Below, piece after piece: positions 11,820 through 24,078 of a DNA stretch of 64,000 nt. Within the stretch, counting starts at the first letter, position 1. Every line of letters begins with the position of its first letter. A program made the position numbers and the translations under genes. Source of the stretch: Epiperipatus broadwayi (Eukaryota > Onychophora > Udeonychophora > Euonychophora > Peripatidae); contig JAQFVV010000152.1 of assembly GCA_028023455.1 (NCBI GenBank), positions 498,001-562,000 of the forward strand, written 5' to 3'. The notes under the pieces are model-generated. The model saw nothing but the letters and a program-made list of their open reading frames with translations, searched no databases and was not told where the DNA came from.

Positions 11820-13085
11820 ATAAAATATATATTTTTGTTATGATCTACCCTCCCTTATCATTATATAGTTTATAAATTATCATTATTATATATATATAAA
11901 AACACAAAAAAAAACAATTAACATCCCCATTGCATATTAATTAACGTATATCCAGTAGGATATAAAGGTTTGTTTAATGTAAATATTTGACAATATTCTA
12001 TTTTGTGTGGATTGCTTTTAAACTTTTAATTTAGTCGTATTTTTTGGAAGTAATTGATTGTCTAATATGTATGAAGTTCCTCGGTATGGAATGTAGCAGG
12101 CAATTGGGTTTATATGTTTTTCATCTCTCTATGTGGGCAGCTTAATTGATTTAATATTATTAGTAAAAAAAAAAAAGAGTCTATAAAATTATTTAATAGC
12201 CAACTGTAAGTAAATTCCTTTTTTTTTTTATTTGTCCCAAGTATTCGGATATGAAACGATAACTTTCCAAGCCCCTATTGTTTCACCATCAAACCTAATG
12301 ACACACTCATCTGTGCTAAGTTCAAACCTATTTAAATGTTAATAAATTTAAAATTCGCTCATGTCTGTATAAACAGTATTATATATTTGCATGCAAACCA
12401 ATGCTATAATTAGATAGAATTAGGAAAATTATAGCATACTAAATTTATTTAATATTTCTAAAAATGTTTGTTATATTATTTAAGTTAAGAGTAAATTATT
12501 AATTTTGTTGTTTAATATTGTAATTTCATATGTGGATATATAATCTGTGCTATATAGAAGAAAGACATGATTTTAAAATATGTAAAAGCCATTATCTAAA
12601 AATAATATTGAATGTCTTTAAAAATTGTTAAAAGATTTCTTGTTTTAAATATATTTCAGGGAAAAGTTTCTCGAAAATATATTTAAAAGCTATATCAAAA
12701 TATATTTGTAAATTATTTTTAATAAATATGTAAAAAGGTTTGCGTTTTAAAAAAAATGTTAAAAGGTTGTTTTTAAATAAAAAGAGTTTCTATTATATAT
12801 AAGATTAAAAATAAAAGCTGGTCAAGTAATTAAAAAGATTTCTGGTTGTAAACAAGTGTCACCTGGAATTCATAAAAAGTAAAACTAGTTCAAAATTTAC
12901 TAATTAAAATCTCCTTAGATAAGATTAAGTTATTTTAAAATCTAAATTGGACAATTGTTTGCAACGAAAAATCTTAATTATAATAATAGCTTATGGAATG
13001 CTTATGGAATGTTTCTAACATAAGTTATCTAAGATCTGGATTATAAATTGAAAAATATTTAATTAAATTCCTGAGTTTAGTGAGT
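11820..13085. other. AT-rich intron, nothing recognised
   Basis: Long A/T runs, no repeat boundary and no 3' LTR for the element at 8.1-11.8 kb. Confidence 0.5.
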
Positions 13086-13450
13086 CTTGAGGCGATAGAT
13101 TCCGATAAGGAAAAGATATAAATACTCTGTATTTTTAACAAGGAGAGAACAGCCATATTGTTAGAGAGAATTGCAGCCAGTCTTCACAATTGTTAATATT
13201 TAACATGTCTGGCTAAAAGTGGGCATCTTGTTGCAGTTACTCCGCGGAAGAAGGGGGTTTCTCTCATCGAAATGCCTAAACCACCATCATGCCAATAGAA
13301 GAGACAAGCCTAACATAATGGGAAAGATGATGCCACCAGCTGCCCAGTCAAACTCACCGAACCTACAGCAAGAACTTGCAGTTCAGATAAATAATACTCG
13401 TACCATTTTATTTTTCAAACCGCAGAGCTCTGTGTAATTCTGTGTAATTC
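13086..13450 (+). other. GC-elevated island with TATA box and short open frame
   Basis: A TATAAATAC box near 13117 is followed by a less AT-rich stretch with an open frame at 13219-13437 (starts MGILLQLLRGRRGFLSSKCL). I recognise no domain. It may be a promoter-leader of a mobile element or a transcribed non-coding unit. Confidence 0.2.
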
Positions 13451-14235
13451 TTTATGTAAATATATCTATATAAGTTAGCTAACTCTCTTTTTAAAATAAT
13501 TATAAAACTAATATGTAACTAAAACTTAAATCCATTTAATTAATATTTTAAATATGTCAATTACTATCAAAATTTAATGTCGTTAAAGTTTAAATAATCT
13601 GACTTATTTATATTTTCCATTCACTTCAAAGTAAATTATTTAGTTTAAAGTTATATCACTGTGGTGGTGTCTATATTTCTTTGCTTATTTTAAATACTTA
13701 TTATATTTTATATGCCAATATTTTGAAACAGTGGGCACTTAATTTCATGTTTTTAATAAGATATTATTTGAAATCTTCGCGTAATTTGTTTATAGCATCA
13801 ACTTTCTGCGCTGTTTCGAAATCCTATATTTTTTTATTATTTAAATGATTTAATATATGAAATGTGGCTCTTTTATAATCAACTCTTTAAAAACTTAACC
13901 TTATAGTTTTATTTAGAATTAAATTTAGCCTTGATCGTATTTATAAGTATATTTGACATTTAAGTTCTTAAGTCCATAGAAATATACTTTCCCTCCTTAA
14001 ATATTTATTATCTAAAAGTAACTTAATAAATCGAGCATGTCAAAGTACAGATGTATTAATATTCCCTTTAGTAGCATAGACATTTATTATCAGGTTATAC
14101 AAGAGTTGGTCACAATTTGATACAGCTAATATGCTATTAACTCATATTTCATAGTATGAAATATACTATTCTTTGCTTGGCGGATGTGATATATTATTTT
14201 ATAAAATTATTCTCATTTTGCTGCTATATGTAATA
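13451..14235. other. AT-rich intron, nothing seen
   Basis: No open frame, no repeat structure noticed. Confidence 0.5.
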
Positions 14236-14570
14236 TACGTATCTCAAGATGGAGCCACGGCATTGCCAGCACATATTCTCTTAAAGAGTATAGCAGTAGC
14301 AAAGCCTGAGCCAAGGCCAGGTTAGCACATAAGTCCCCCACTATTCCTGAACACAATGTTCCTTTTCACGCAGCATTGTGATCGGTTACAGGGTACTGGC
14401 GTTTGTCGCAAGAACCCTGAAGTTATTTCATCCATCCACAGAGTGACTTTTCCTATTATTGTTTACCTGTGCCATAGCACATTGGTAAAATCTTATTTCA
14501 GCCAACTCTCCCATCTTAACATAATGCTTTCAGTATTCTGAAATTTTCTCTCGAAAGCCATGTTCGATCG
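14236..14570. other. Unexplained GC-elevated island
   Basis: About 330 bases of mixed composition, with GC clearly above the surroundings, both strands interrupted by stops except a 61-codon frame at 14356-14541. No family recognised. Possibly an old element or a non-coding exon. Confidence 0.25.
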
Positions 14571-15009
14571 ATCATTACTTGAACTGATTTATGCGCTCGT
14601 CATTAAGTCATATTGTATATTTTAGTAAATGAATTCATGATCAATGTTCAATATAATTATTTATATACCAGCCACAAATGTAATAGGATTTGGCTTAACT
14701 AGATTTATAGACATAACGTAGTGATTAAATATGTATCAGTTGTAAAGCAATTCATAAAATGGGCATATGTTAAACCCATTTATGAAAATTTAATGAAATA
14801 AATATGTAAAGTTATTTTGAATTACCCAATGTTTGTGTACATTCTACGCTGAATGCTATTGTAAATAAATGAAATATGGATAGAAAAATTGTAAATAAAT
14901 GTATATTTACTTTAATGTATTTCGTTCACTGTCTCATTATTGATTTAATTCAATCCAATTCTAATTACTATTTATAGTCTATATATGGGAAAACTATGCA
15001 TTAAGTTAA

Positions 15010-15245
15010 ATTAGATTAGTGATATATTTTAGTCAATTAAAAACCTTTCTTTTATTCATCAGAGTCTTATTGCTTCTCCGTGACCTATGTCGGCCATGTG
15101 GAAAGAGGTATACTATGTGTAATTTCAAGGTGGTCATTCATAGGGTCTTGAGTCTTGGAATCCTGGCTCACAAGTTGAAGTGTGGTTGGACTTGGGATGT
15201 CACAGTCCTAGTCTGGTCAGCTTCGGTCTCTTTTGCTTAGATTCT
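15010..15245. other. Second unexplained GC-elevated island
   Basis: A 73-codon open frame (15019-15240) containing LLRDLCRPCGKRYTMCN lies in this island, but no domain is recognised and the reading may be chance. It has no evident repeat partner in the window. Confidence 0.2.
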
Positions 15246-15693
15246 GAATTCTGTTATGCAGATGTACAAACTTGACTGTTACAATAATAAATAGCAAAAC
15301 ATTTATAATTGTTTCCACATTGCTGTAATCATTTATATAATGAGAATAAGTGGTTCAAAGATATATAATATAGACAGATGTACATGACCATATTTTGGGC
15401 AGCCATTTATGTTATATAGATGAGATTTATATAACAGAGAGATATATTGTTAACAATAATATTTAACTATAGTCAGCTACCTATATTTCCATTTTTATCT
15501 TCTATTAGCTCTTTAAACACTGCTTTGACATCATAAAAAGAATACTGGCATAACTAATCAATCATTTGAAGATTTCCAAAAAAAAAAGATCAATTAAGTT
15601 TTCATGGATTTTTTATTTCTCATCATATACCTATTTATATATTGGACTATTTCCATAATCTAAAATTAAGTATTGAATGTTTTTTTAAAAAAG

Positions 15694-16066
15694 TAAACTT
15701 ACATTCAACTATTAATAATAGCACACAGGTTAGTATATGCACAACATTTTGAGAGTCTATTCACTTTTCTTCTTCGGGTATTGTTGATTTGACCAGTGTC
15801 AGTACTAGCATGAGAATCAAACCTGTAACTTTAGATTCTTGAATATTGAATTTTAAGCTAACATTCTAACCAACTGAGTGATTCTGCCAAAGAGTTAGAG
15901 TGTTATGTTAAAAGTCAATATTCAAGGATCTAAGGTCCATGTTTGTTCCCATGCTAGTATTGTCACTCAGTCAGGCCAGCAACACCCGAAGAAAAGAAAA
16001 GAATACCTCTCAAAATGTTGGGCATATGCTAACCTGTGGGCTATTACTAATAGTTGAATGTAATTT
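15694..16066. mobile_element. Head-to-head pair of tRNA-like units forming a foldback element
   Basis: The left half (15694-15880) read on the minus strand and the right half (about 15895-16066) read on the plus strand are the same sequence: a GTTAGAATGTTA-type segment, then ATATTCAAG, then a TTTGATTCTC/TTTGTTCCC segment, then CACCCGAAGAA (ACCCGAAGAA on the left arm), ending CTAACCTGTG and TTGAATGTAA. The left unit preserves an A-box-like CACTCAGTTGGTTAGAA and a B-box-like GGTTTGATTCTC, so each arm looks like a tRNA-derived SINE with a unique 3' tail. The arms share roughly 80 percent of bases by eye. Confidence 0.7.
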
Positions 16067-16343
16067 GAAAATTTAAATAAAGTTTAATTTTTCTAAAAAC
16101 ATAAAGTACTAAAAAAATAAATTAAAAGTCATATATCACATGATCTATTAGTACAGCTCATTACATATAATACTTAATTTTAGATACTGGAAATAATGCA
16201 ATATATAAATACAAGTAAAATACCATCATCACAAATCTTCAGGAGAACAATTTACTTACAAAATAGATTGCTTTAGAATTTTAAAGTTTGACTTTTGATT
16301 TGTAATTGATACACTTATTTTGAAATTATTATTATTTTTTTTG

Positions 16344-16920
16344 TGTGTAAATTATTTCTTTCTTATTGTCTTTTTAAAAAGTGAGAGGAGAGAGAGAGAG
16401 AGAGAGGAAGGGGGGTGAATGGCATCTGTAGTATTAGCTAATCCAAAAACCTGTTTTGATTGTGATTGACAGATTTGAGTTGAAAATTTTGTATGATTTT
16501 GTCTTTAAAATGTCAGCACAGCATGTATTACCGAATTCAAACAACTTCTTTTGATTTGGAATTGATTGATTTGGTTTGAAAGTTTAGATGGTTTTGTCTT
16601 TAAAAATTTATAATTTCTATCAAGCGTTGTTAGCCAAGAGATCATCGCAGTCGCCTTGCAAGCAAGTAGTTGGTTGCAGACGGTTGTGGGTTTGCGTCCC
16701 GGTCGATGCTATGAGATATAAAAAAAAAAAAATTTAAATTTCTTTTTCATTGTCTTTTTAAAAAGTGAGGAGTGGGGGTGGAGGGTGGAGATAAACTGAT
16801 TGTATTATGTAATTCACACAACTTGTTTTAATTTGAGTTCAGACATATTTTGTCTTTAAAAATCTTTTAATTTATTCTTTATCTTTGGCTTTTTAAAAAG
16901 TGAGGGGAGAGAGGAAGTAA
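16344..16920 (+). repeat. Diverged tandem repeats with GTCTTTTTAAAAAGTGAG core
   Basis: Three units carry TTTTTAAAAAGTGAG followed by a purine block (near 16370, 16750 and 16890). They alternate with segments containing a TTTTGATT-like start and GATTTTGTCTTTAAAA. A (GA)n run sits at 16384-16406. The SINE at 16619 interrupts the second unit. Confidence 0.6.
16619..16730 (+). mobile_element. tRNA-derived SINE, copy 2 (plus strand)
   Basis: The sequence starts AAGCGTTGTTAGCCAAGAG (A-box region), has a CTTGCAAG anticodon-like loop, and a B-box-like GGTTTGCGTCC at 16689-16699. It ends with a 12-A tail. The flanks AATTTATAATTTCT (16605-16618) and AATTTAAATTTCT (16731-16743) are the decayed target duplication. 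It belongs to the same subfamily as the copy at 61733. Confidence 0.85.
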
Positions 16921-17388
16921 TTGTTTTGTGAACTTTGATCCAGCCACATACAATACAAATTTGATCAAACACTTCAAATAAAAATAAATTCGCTGGCTAT
17001 GAAACAACTAAATAAAAAGCTTACTATAAAACTTATTGATTTAGATTTTTTTTTAAATTAAAAAATAATACAATCATTTAAAAGAAAAACAAGACTTTTG
17101 TTTTTAAGAAACATTTGAAATGAACAAGAAAGTTTATTTGAAACCAATTTAATATATTTCTTGTAATGCAGTGGGGAAATGTTTCCTTTTTTTCATCTTT
17201 TACTTTTTAAATTAATACACATTGAATTTTTAAATAAATAAAAGTTGCCAAAAAACGATCTGTTAATTAAAACTAATATTAAAGGTTTTTAGATTACAGT
17301 GAATTTGAAATTATTCAAATGGAAGTCAATCTCTGATAATGCATTATTTCTTAAATATTATAAGTCTCTGTGCATTCTCCTGCCGGTA

Positions 17389-17589
17389 AGAGTTTAAAAA
17401 ACTTAAGTGAATCACTTATGTTTAGAGCATACATTCTATATACACTAACTCTTACAGGCCATGCTTAAATAAGGGCTTGAGTCTATTGTATGCCTGTTGT
17501 TATAATCAAATATTCAATTGTATAAATCTATTTAACTATAGAATGTACACTCTAAATTTAAGTGATTCACTTAAGTTTTTTTAAACTCT
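17389..17589. repeat. Foldback element with about 52-bp arms
   Basis: Bases 17389-17440 (AGAGTTTAAAAAACTTAAG ...) are the reverse complement of 17537-17589 with few mismatches. The loop is about 96 bases. Non-coding, MITE-like. Confidence 0.8.
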
Positions 17590-17689
17590 ATTCATTAAAT
17601 AGATCTATTGATATTGGCACCATTGTCTTGTATGGACAGTATCTACTTTTTTTGTTGGTTTAATCATCATAAAAGTTATCTTAAAATAA

Positions 17690-18110
17690 AAAAACTGAAA
17701 ACACAGTGACTTTTCATCCATTTTGATTCATTTTAAAGTATATAAATTATTTAACTCCTTAAACAATTCTTTAATAATATCTGGCTTACCACATACAGAT
17801 ACACCATCCACATATCTATAATACACAGTAATATCCTTTTGATAAATCTTTCAAAATAATTTCTTCATATGTTGAAATTAGAAAATTGCCTAATTGAGTG
17901 ACTAACTGGACCCATTGACCCCCCCATTATGCATTCTATAAAAATCATTATTAAAAACTACTAGTAAATGTTTTTACCAATACAATTTTAATATCACAAC
18001 TATAAATTTTATTAGTAAAAATATTTAAGCAGTTTTTAATAATAATTTCTATAGAATGGATAATGGTTGGATGATATATCTATCTACCTACACTCATCAA
18101 ATATGCAATT
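17690..18110 (-). pseudogene. Penelope-like reverse transcriptase fragment
   Basis: On the minus strand one frame gives GNFLISTYEEIILKDLSKG, the segment just before the catalytic box, and the neighbouring frame gives YYRYVDGVSVCGKPDIIKEL. That is a YVDD box (decayed to YVDG, plus-strand about 17809-17829) with the downstream PD-x-I helix. This is the palm region of a Penelope-like RT, related to telomerase RT. Frameshifts and stops break it. It is too diverged from families A and B to be a copy of either. No endonuclease is visible next to it. Confidence 0.65.
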
Positions 18111-20950
18111 TTGTAATTTTAACATATGAATAACTAATTTTGTTTCCTTGGATCTGGGAATATTGTAACCTTATTACCCAGCTCTAATTAAAATAGATCG
18201 ATGGCCAACAGTGATGCTTTGAAAAATTTTAAATTTTTATTAAACATAAGGTAAATGATATTAATATGCCATTGTGAGGAAAACCTGATATATTTTTTTT
18301 ACTGCATATGTATGTTCAATATATATTATTTATATTTTTATTTGTTTAGTTTATCTATTATTTGATATTATAACTCTTGTAATAATTGATGTTTTGGTGT
18401 GACATCAATAAGGGTGTGGTCAATTTGTGTAATTAAGATTAATCATATCCTTAATTACATTTTTATTATTTTTTATATTTAACTAAAGTAATATATAATT
18501 TAGATTTGATAATTTTATATTGATTTTGTTAACAGGATAAAAATAAAATATTGTTTGTTAAATGTAAAAGTGGTTTAAGATAAAACTAAATCGGTTTGTG
18601 TAACTAATAAGTTGTAAATTCTCCTAAGTATGTTTTTTTCTATTTTTGCTTTAAATTGTCTCATATTAATATGGAAATGAGAAAATATTTGTATTTTTTT
18701 CTGAAGAAGCTGTTGGTGGGAAGACATTGAAAAAGAACAGTAAAAAAAACCTTCTTGCAAAGTAATTTTAAAAACCAAAACACATTTGTGATATCAAATT
18801 TATTATTATTTAAAATTATTGTTTGTTCAATTGTTATGCATATGCAAAAGTTTTAAATTTCTGTCCTGAAAGAAACATTGGCTCTGACTCATATTGAACT
18901 ATAACTGGAATAAGCAATATTCATCAATATAAAAAAATGTCTTACAATGTTCAGAAGTATCAAGTAAATTAATAGAAGGAAAAGAAAACAGAATGTGCAA
19001 ATTAAAGTCTCAATACTCTGTTAAAAGTTGTTAAAGTTAAAAGGAGTATTATTACTTTAATAATGTACAGTCCTATTTAATCTACATTATATTTAGACAT
19101 CTTTACTATTTGGATAAACCTACGTATTCATTAATTAATGAAATTGCTGAAAGTACTTGGAATATAGATAAACTCATAAGAATTAATTATAAAATTAATC
19201 ATAAATTACTATTGTCATAGAAGTTGAAAATTGATAAATTGTGCTTTGGATCTTTTGGGCTGCTTCGAGGAAGTCATTTATTAACTAATAAATGACACAT
19301 TTAAAATTTACATGGTTGTATAAATTATAAAAGAAACATAATTTATTCTAGAATTGTGTCTGCAAATAGAATTGTAGAATTGTATGTTGAATATAGACAA
19401 ATGAATAACCTGAAGTTACTTAACATGTTATCTTAACATGAATCTTTATTTAGAATGATGTAATGTTAGATGATAAAGAAATTAAGAATAAATAATTTGT
19501 TCTAGAAGAATACTTGGCCCTGGGGATATTATGAATAATTGATATTCAACATGTTAATACAATATGTACTTATTACTTAAATGAAATTACAATTAATAGA
19601 TAAATTTTTCATAAAATTATTCTGCATTTTCTCTTTTTCCTTTTTAGGCTATTATCATCCTAATATAGTCACTAGTAAATCCATAGCAGGAAATGTTAAT
19701 AGTTTTACTTAAGAGAAGTCATTATTTTATCACTATTAATTAAAGTTAGTAGAAAATGTTCTTTATCATTCTGCACATGAAAATTAATATAAATAAATTT
19801 CTTACATACCCATTGCATTTTCTGTAGGCAAAATGGTTTGATACTCTGCAAGACTTTTTATCCAAATACACTTTTATCTTTCTGAATATTTTTATTTCCT
19901 TCCATTACCATAACTTTCTAGTCTGTTCCCATAGTATATCAATGAGGATAGTTTGGTTTTAATTTCATAGTTAAATTGATACATAAACTTCTTAAGATGT
20001 ATTCCAGGCTTTTTCTAAGTTATTACTATGACTTTTAAAATTAAAATAGTAAGATTATGATAGAGTTATACTTAAATTTTAAGACAAAATGAATATGTTT
20101 TTTTTTGTGTTAAAATTTTCTTGATTTCTTCTCCCTCTCCTCTGCTCAGCCAATATTTATAGGAAAAATTTCCCATTACCTGATTGGTTAATTACTTCCA
20201 ATCATTTCACAAAATTTGAATATTAATTACTTTATCTAGACTTTTAGAATAATTTTATAACTAATAATAATGCAACATTTAAATTTATCTTTTAATAATA
20301 AACACTCTTTGTTTAACTTAAATGTTGATACATTAAGTTTAGAATATACATTATAATTATTAATTTTAAACACTTTTTTTAATGAAATTGATACAATTAA
20401 ATAAAATATAACATTTGATTTAAACATGAAATCAATTCAATTTAACAATGAAAGTAAATTGTATTTATTATTACATGAATGTGTGTGTGCATATCTATCA
20501 ACACACATCTCTCTTTTAATTTAAATTAATTAAACAATTTACAACAATAAATAAATAACATTTTTTTTACTTGACCATTAATAATTATAAAAATATGAAC
20601 TTTTATTAATTATAACTACTGATTAAATATATGATTTTAATTATTATTCACATTTTAAAATAAATAATATACTATATATTTCAAATTTATAACTTAAATA
20701 AATTAGATTGATTTTTTTAAAAAATGGCTTAAATGTAATATCACAGACATAGTATATTTTAACCTTTTCTTTAACTTAAATAATAAGTTGTTGCAAGTTA
20801 ATATGTAAATAATAGGTTGTTGCTAGTTAGTATGTAGCAAAATAGAAAGGCTACAATATATATATTAATTCTAATATTCTCATTGATAAATGATGAATTC
20901 ATAATATTATTATTTCCAGAAGTGTCTATTTAATAAAAATATAATAACTA
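18111..20950. other. AT-rich intron, nothing recognised
   Basis: Very AT-rich with no clear frame. The short open frames at 18575-18778 and 20236-20427 (minus) have no recognisable content. Confidence 0.5.
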
Positions 20951-20956
20951 AATAGC

Positions 20957-21071
20957 TGACATTTCAGTACAATAAGTACATTCCTCAGACTTTCTTCTTT
21001 CTTAAATCATTTTTATGATTTGAGAAAGAAGAAGGTCTGAGGAAAGCACTAGTTGTTGTACTGAAATGTCA
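20957..21071. repeat. Long hairpin, arms about 55 bp
   Basis: Left arm TGACATTTCAGTACAA ... AAGTACATTCCTCAGAC pairs with GTCTGAGGAA ... TTGTACTGAAATGTCA on the right, with only four bases in the loop. Resembles a compact foldback element or miRNA-like precursor; no further evidence. Confidence 0.8.
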
Positions 21072-21352
21072 TCTAATAATAATATAATGTAAAAATATTG
21101 CAAACTGAAAGAAATAATAATAAAAGAAAATCAAAGAAGCTATGTTAATATATAAAAACAAGCAAGACTTAATCAATAGGCAGGCAGCAAACATTAAGAT
21201 CATGGAGTTATGGGAATGTTGACCTTTCATTGACAAAGACTACGAGGATAGTCAAAAACACTCATAAGTGATGTTTATATCTTTTGTTCTTCTTAAAATT
21301 TTTAATTACTGTATTTTCTAATATTTATTTATAAGTTTACATATATATATAT

Positions 21353-21499
21353 ATTTATTTAACATAGTATTCAAAATTAAATAATATATTCTTTTTCTGT
21401 ACATTTGTATTAATGGTTGAGAAAGATTGTCAGTTAAACAGTCAAAAGTACTTCCGGTAAAGAATATATTATTTAATTTTGAATACTGTGTTAAATAAA
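21353..21499. repeat. Inverted repeat with 40-bp arms
   Basis: ATTTAACATAGTATTCAAAA at 21357 pairs with TTTTGAATACTGTGTTAAAT ending at 21496, continuing through AATATATTCTTT. The loop is about 65 bases. Confidence 0.8.
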
Positions 21500-22569
21500 T
21501 TTGTTTGAATTATTATTGTATGATTTAAAAATACAGACATTTAATGGTTATATATATATTCCTTATACTTCATATTTTATTTTTTTACTTACATCACCAG
21601 CACTTATATGGCCTATATATATTTTTTACTTTTGCTTAAGATTATTATATGTACTAAATTTTTGAGAAAACATAAGTCCTAACTTGAACTTACATTGGGG
21701 TACACATTGAGAAGCAATTTGTGTAAAGTAGAAAAGTATATATTATAGGTGACACACATTTATAGTCATGTATGCAATGCACAAATATGAATTAATATAT
21801 ATGCAAATGTACATGGGTAGATGCAAACAACCACTTGAAAAATATTATTAATTATCATACTTTATTATATGTATTATCTAAAAAATATTTTAAAAAATAT
21901 TAGTTAAAGAAATCCAATTATTTTACATTTAAGTATAGCTGGTTCCTAATCACAATTCCAAAGCCAGTAAAAAACTTTTTATAAATGGTATGAAATAATT
22001 ATTTGTGTACTGGAACATCTTGTAGATAAAACTTTCTTCATTAAATATTAATTTATACATTAATCACTATCTTATATTTACATATATAATATAATGTTTT
22101 CCTAATGAATGATCAAACATTATATTTATTTTTTAAAGATCTTATAGAATATCTCTAAAAGAAATGTACACTACATTTCCTTGATTATCATTAATTAACA
22201 AACAACTAAAATCTGAGAGTTGATCTAAAAGTTGCATTACTGAGTAGCTTAATTTATAATCATGTTATACCAAATAGGTACCTTGAACATCAGTTTCATT
22301 ATTAATAATTATCATTGATAAAATAATTCCTTCATTTAATGCTTAACATAATTTTACTCCCTTTAACAATTCAACATTATTAGCCTAGAACATAAATATT
22401 TGGAATTATAATCAATCAATCATAAGTATGCACCAGGAATGAGACAAGCTTAAGTAACAATATCAGGAACATTAAATTTATATTTACATAAAAAAATACA
22501 ATTTACATATATATTTAAGGCTATAACCTTAATACTATGTGCCTTGAGTGTTCAATTTGCCACTAGAGG

Positions 22570-23740
22570 GACCTCTGCAAATCTTCACACATGATTACGA
22601 CTTTATAAAGATAAGAGCAGCCACTATTTATTGATAAAAGTAAAAAACAAGCTGAATTTAAAACTGGTCTTAGCACAGTGCATCACATTCAAGTATTAAA
22701 AGGTGTTACAGCTAGGACCAGTGAATAATGTTTGCCATTATATATTGTATTTGTAGATTATGAAAAAATATTTGATTCATATACAAATTTCTACAATGAT
22801 TAAAGTATTGGATTGTCAAGATATATATCCTAGATATTGACTTATTCTAAAGAACATTAATTAGAATGCAACAACCATAATTAGAATATGTATAATACTA
22901 CAAATATTATGACTTATTAGAGTGTACAACAAGTGATTCTGTATCTCCAAAGGTTTTTATGGCAGTTTTGTAAAAAAAAACATTCTGGAGATTAAAATGG
23001 GAAGCTAATGAAATAAAAAGTGGAGATTATTCATTTAGATTTTGCAGATAATATGGTTGATCTTGAAAATAATGCTTTAGAGCTTCATGAAATCTTGAAA
23101 GAATTATCTAATGAAAGTTACTGGCTAAAAAGTAAATTTTCTCAGACAAAATAAAGATTGATAATCATGAATGAGAAGAAGTCTCAGAAGCAAAATAAAG
23201 TTGGATAGTGCTGAATTAGAAAAAATTAACAACTAAAAATATTTTAATCCAATTATTAATACATGTAATAACATAAGGAATGAAATTAATCATATAATTA
23301 AATTTGAATGAACTGTTTTTAATAGAAATAACTTGATACTAACAGGAACTATTCATGTATTTTATCAATTCTTATTTATAGTTCTGAGACTTAGATGCTT
23401 AAAAAAAAGAATTCAGAGAATTTATATGGTTCAATGAAGTATGGAGAAAAATGAGATTTAAAACAAAATACATTGTGAGAAAACAAACAGATATTACTGA
23501 CATCATTAAAAGACTTAAGAAATTGAAATGAATCTAGGATGAACATATTTCTGGATTCCAAAAGATTGCAAAAAAAAAAAAAAAAAAAAACTAAAAAAGC
23601 TCATATGTGAATTGGATAAAACAAAAAAGTTAACTGATGTATTTTGGATAAGAGAAGCCATGAATTGGAGAAACTGAAATAAAGTGGAAAAATCATTATC
23701 CTGCAGTATATTAGTAATGGTAGAAAATAATCTTAAAATG
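22570..23740 (+). pseudogene. RTE-type LINE reverse transcriptase, heavily decayed
   Basis: Pieces in shifting frames on the plus strand match the order of an RTE-clade RT: a CHYILYL/VDYEK-like segment near 22730, then KVFMAVL near 22950 (the SPKLFxAxL block), an FRFADN-like sequence with LEN-NALELHEIL near 23040-23095 (catalytic FADD box decayed to FADN), and in the 3' part TYFWIPKD and the WIREAMNWRN-type tail of the C-terminal domain to about 23740. In live elements this enzyme nicks DNA and copies its RNA there. Many stops and an A20 run at 23571-23590 show the copy is old. No endonuclease domain seen upstream. Confidence 0.65.
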
Positions 23741-24078
23741 ATTTAAAATTCAAAATTAAACAAGACTTGCCAAAGAAAATAAACTCTATAACACAATCAC
23801 TGATTATATAATCCTGAATTGTTATATCAAAAAGACATTAATAACATGCTTTTTCAATGGAAGAGAATATATATATATATTGATCTACAATTTCTATTCA
23901 AGTGCACAACATAAAACTATGAATGCTTGGTCTAATTGAGAAAACATGGTTGAGTCAAAATACATGTTATATGTTCCTGCATGTATTACAATGATTTCTT
24001 AATTTAAATATATTTATATAATATAATTAGAAGATTTTCACAGGTTTTCAAATATAAATATGTTATAATAAACATGAT

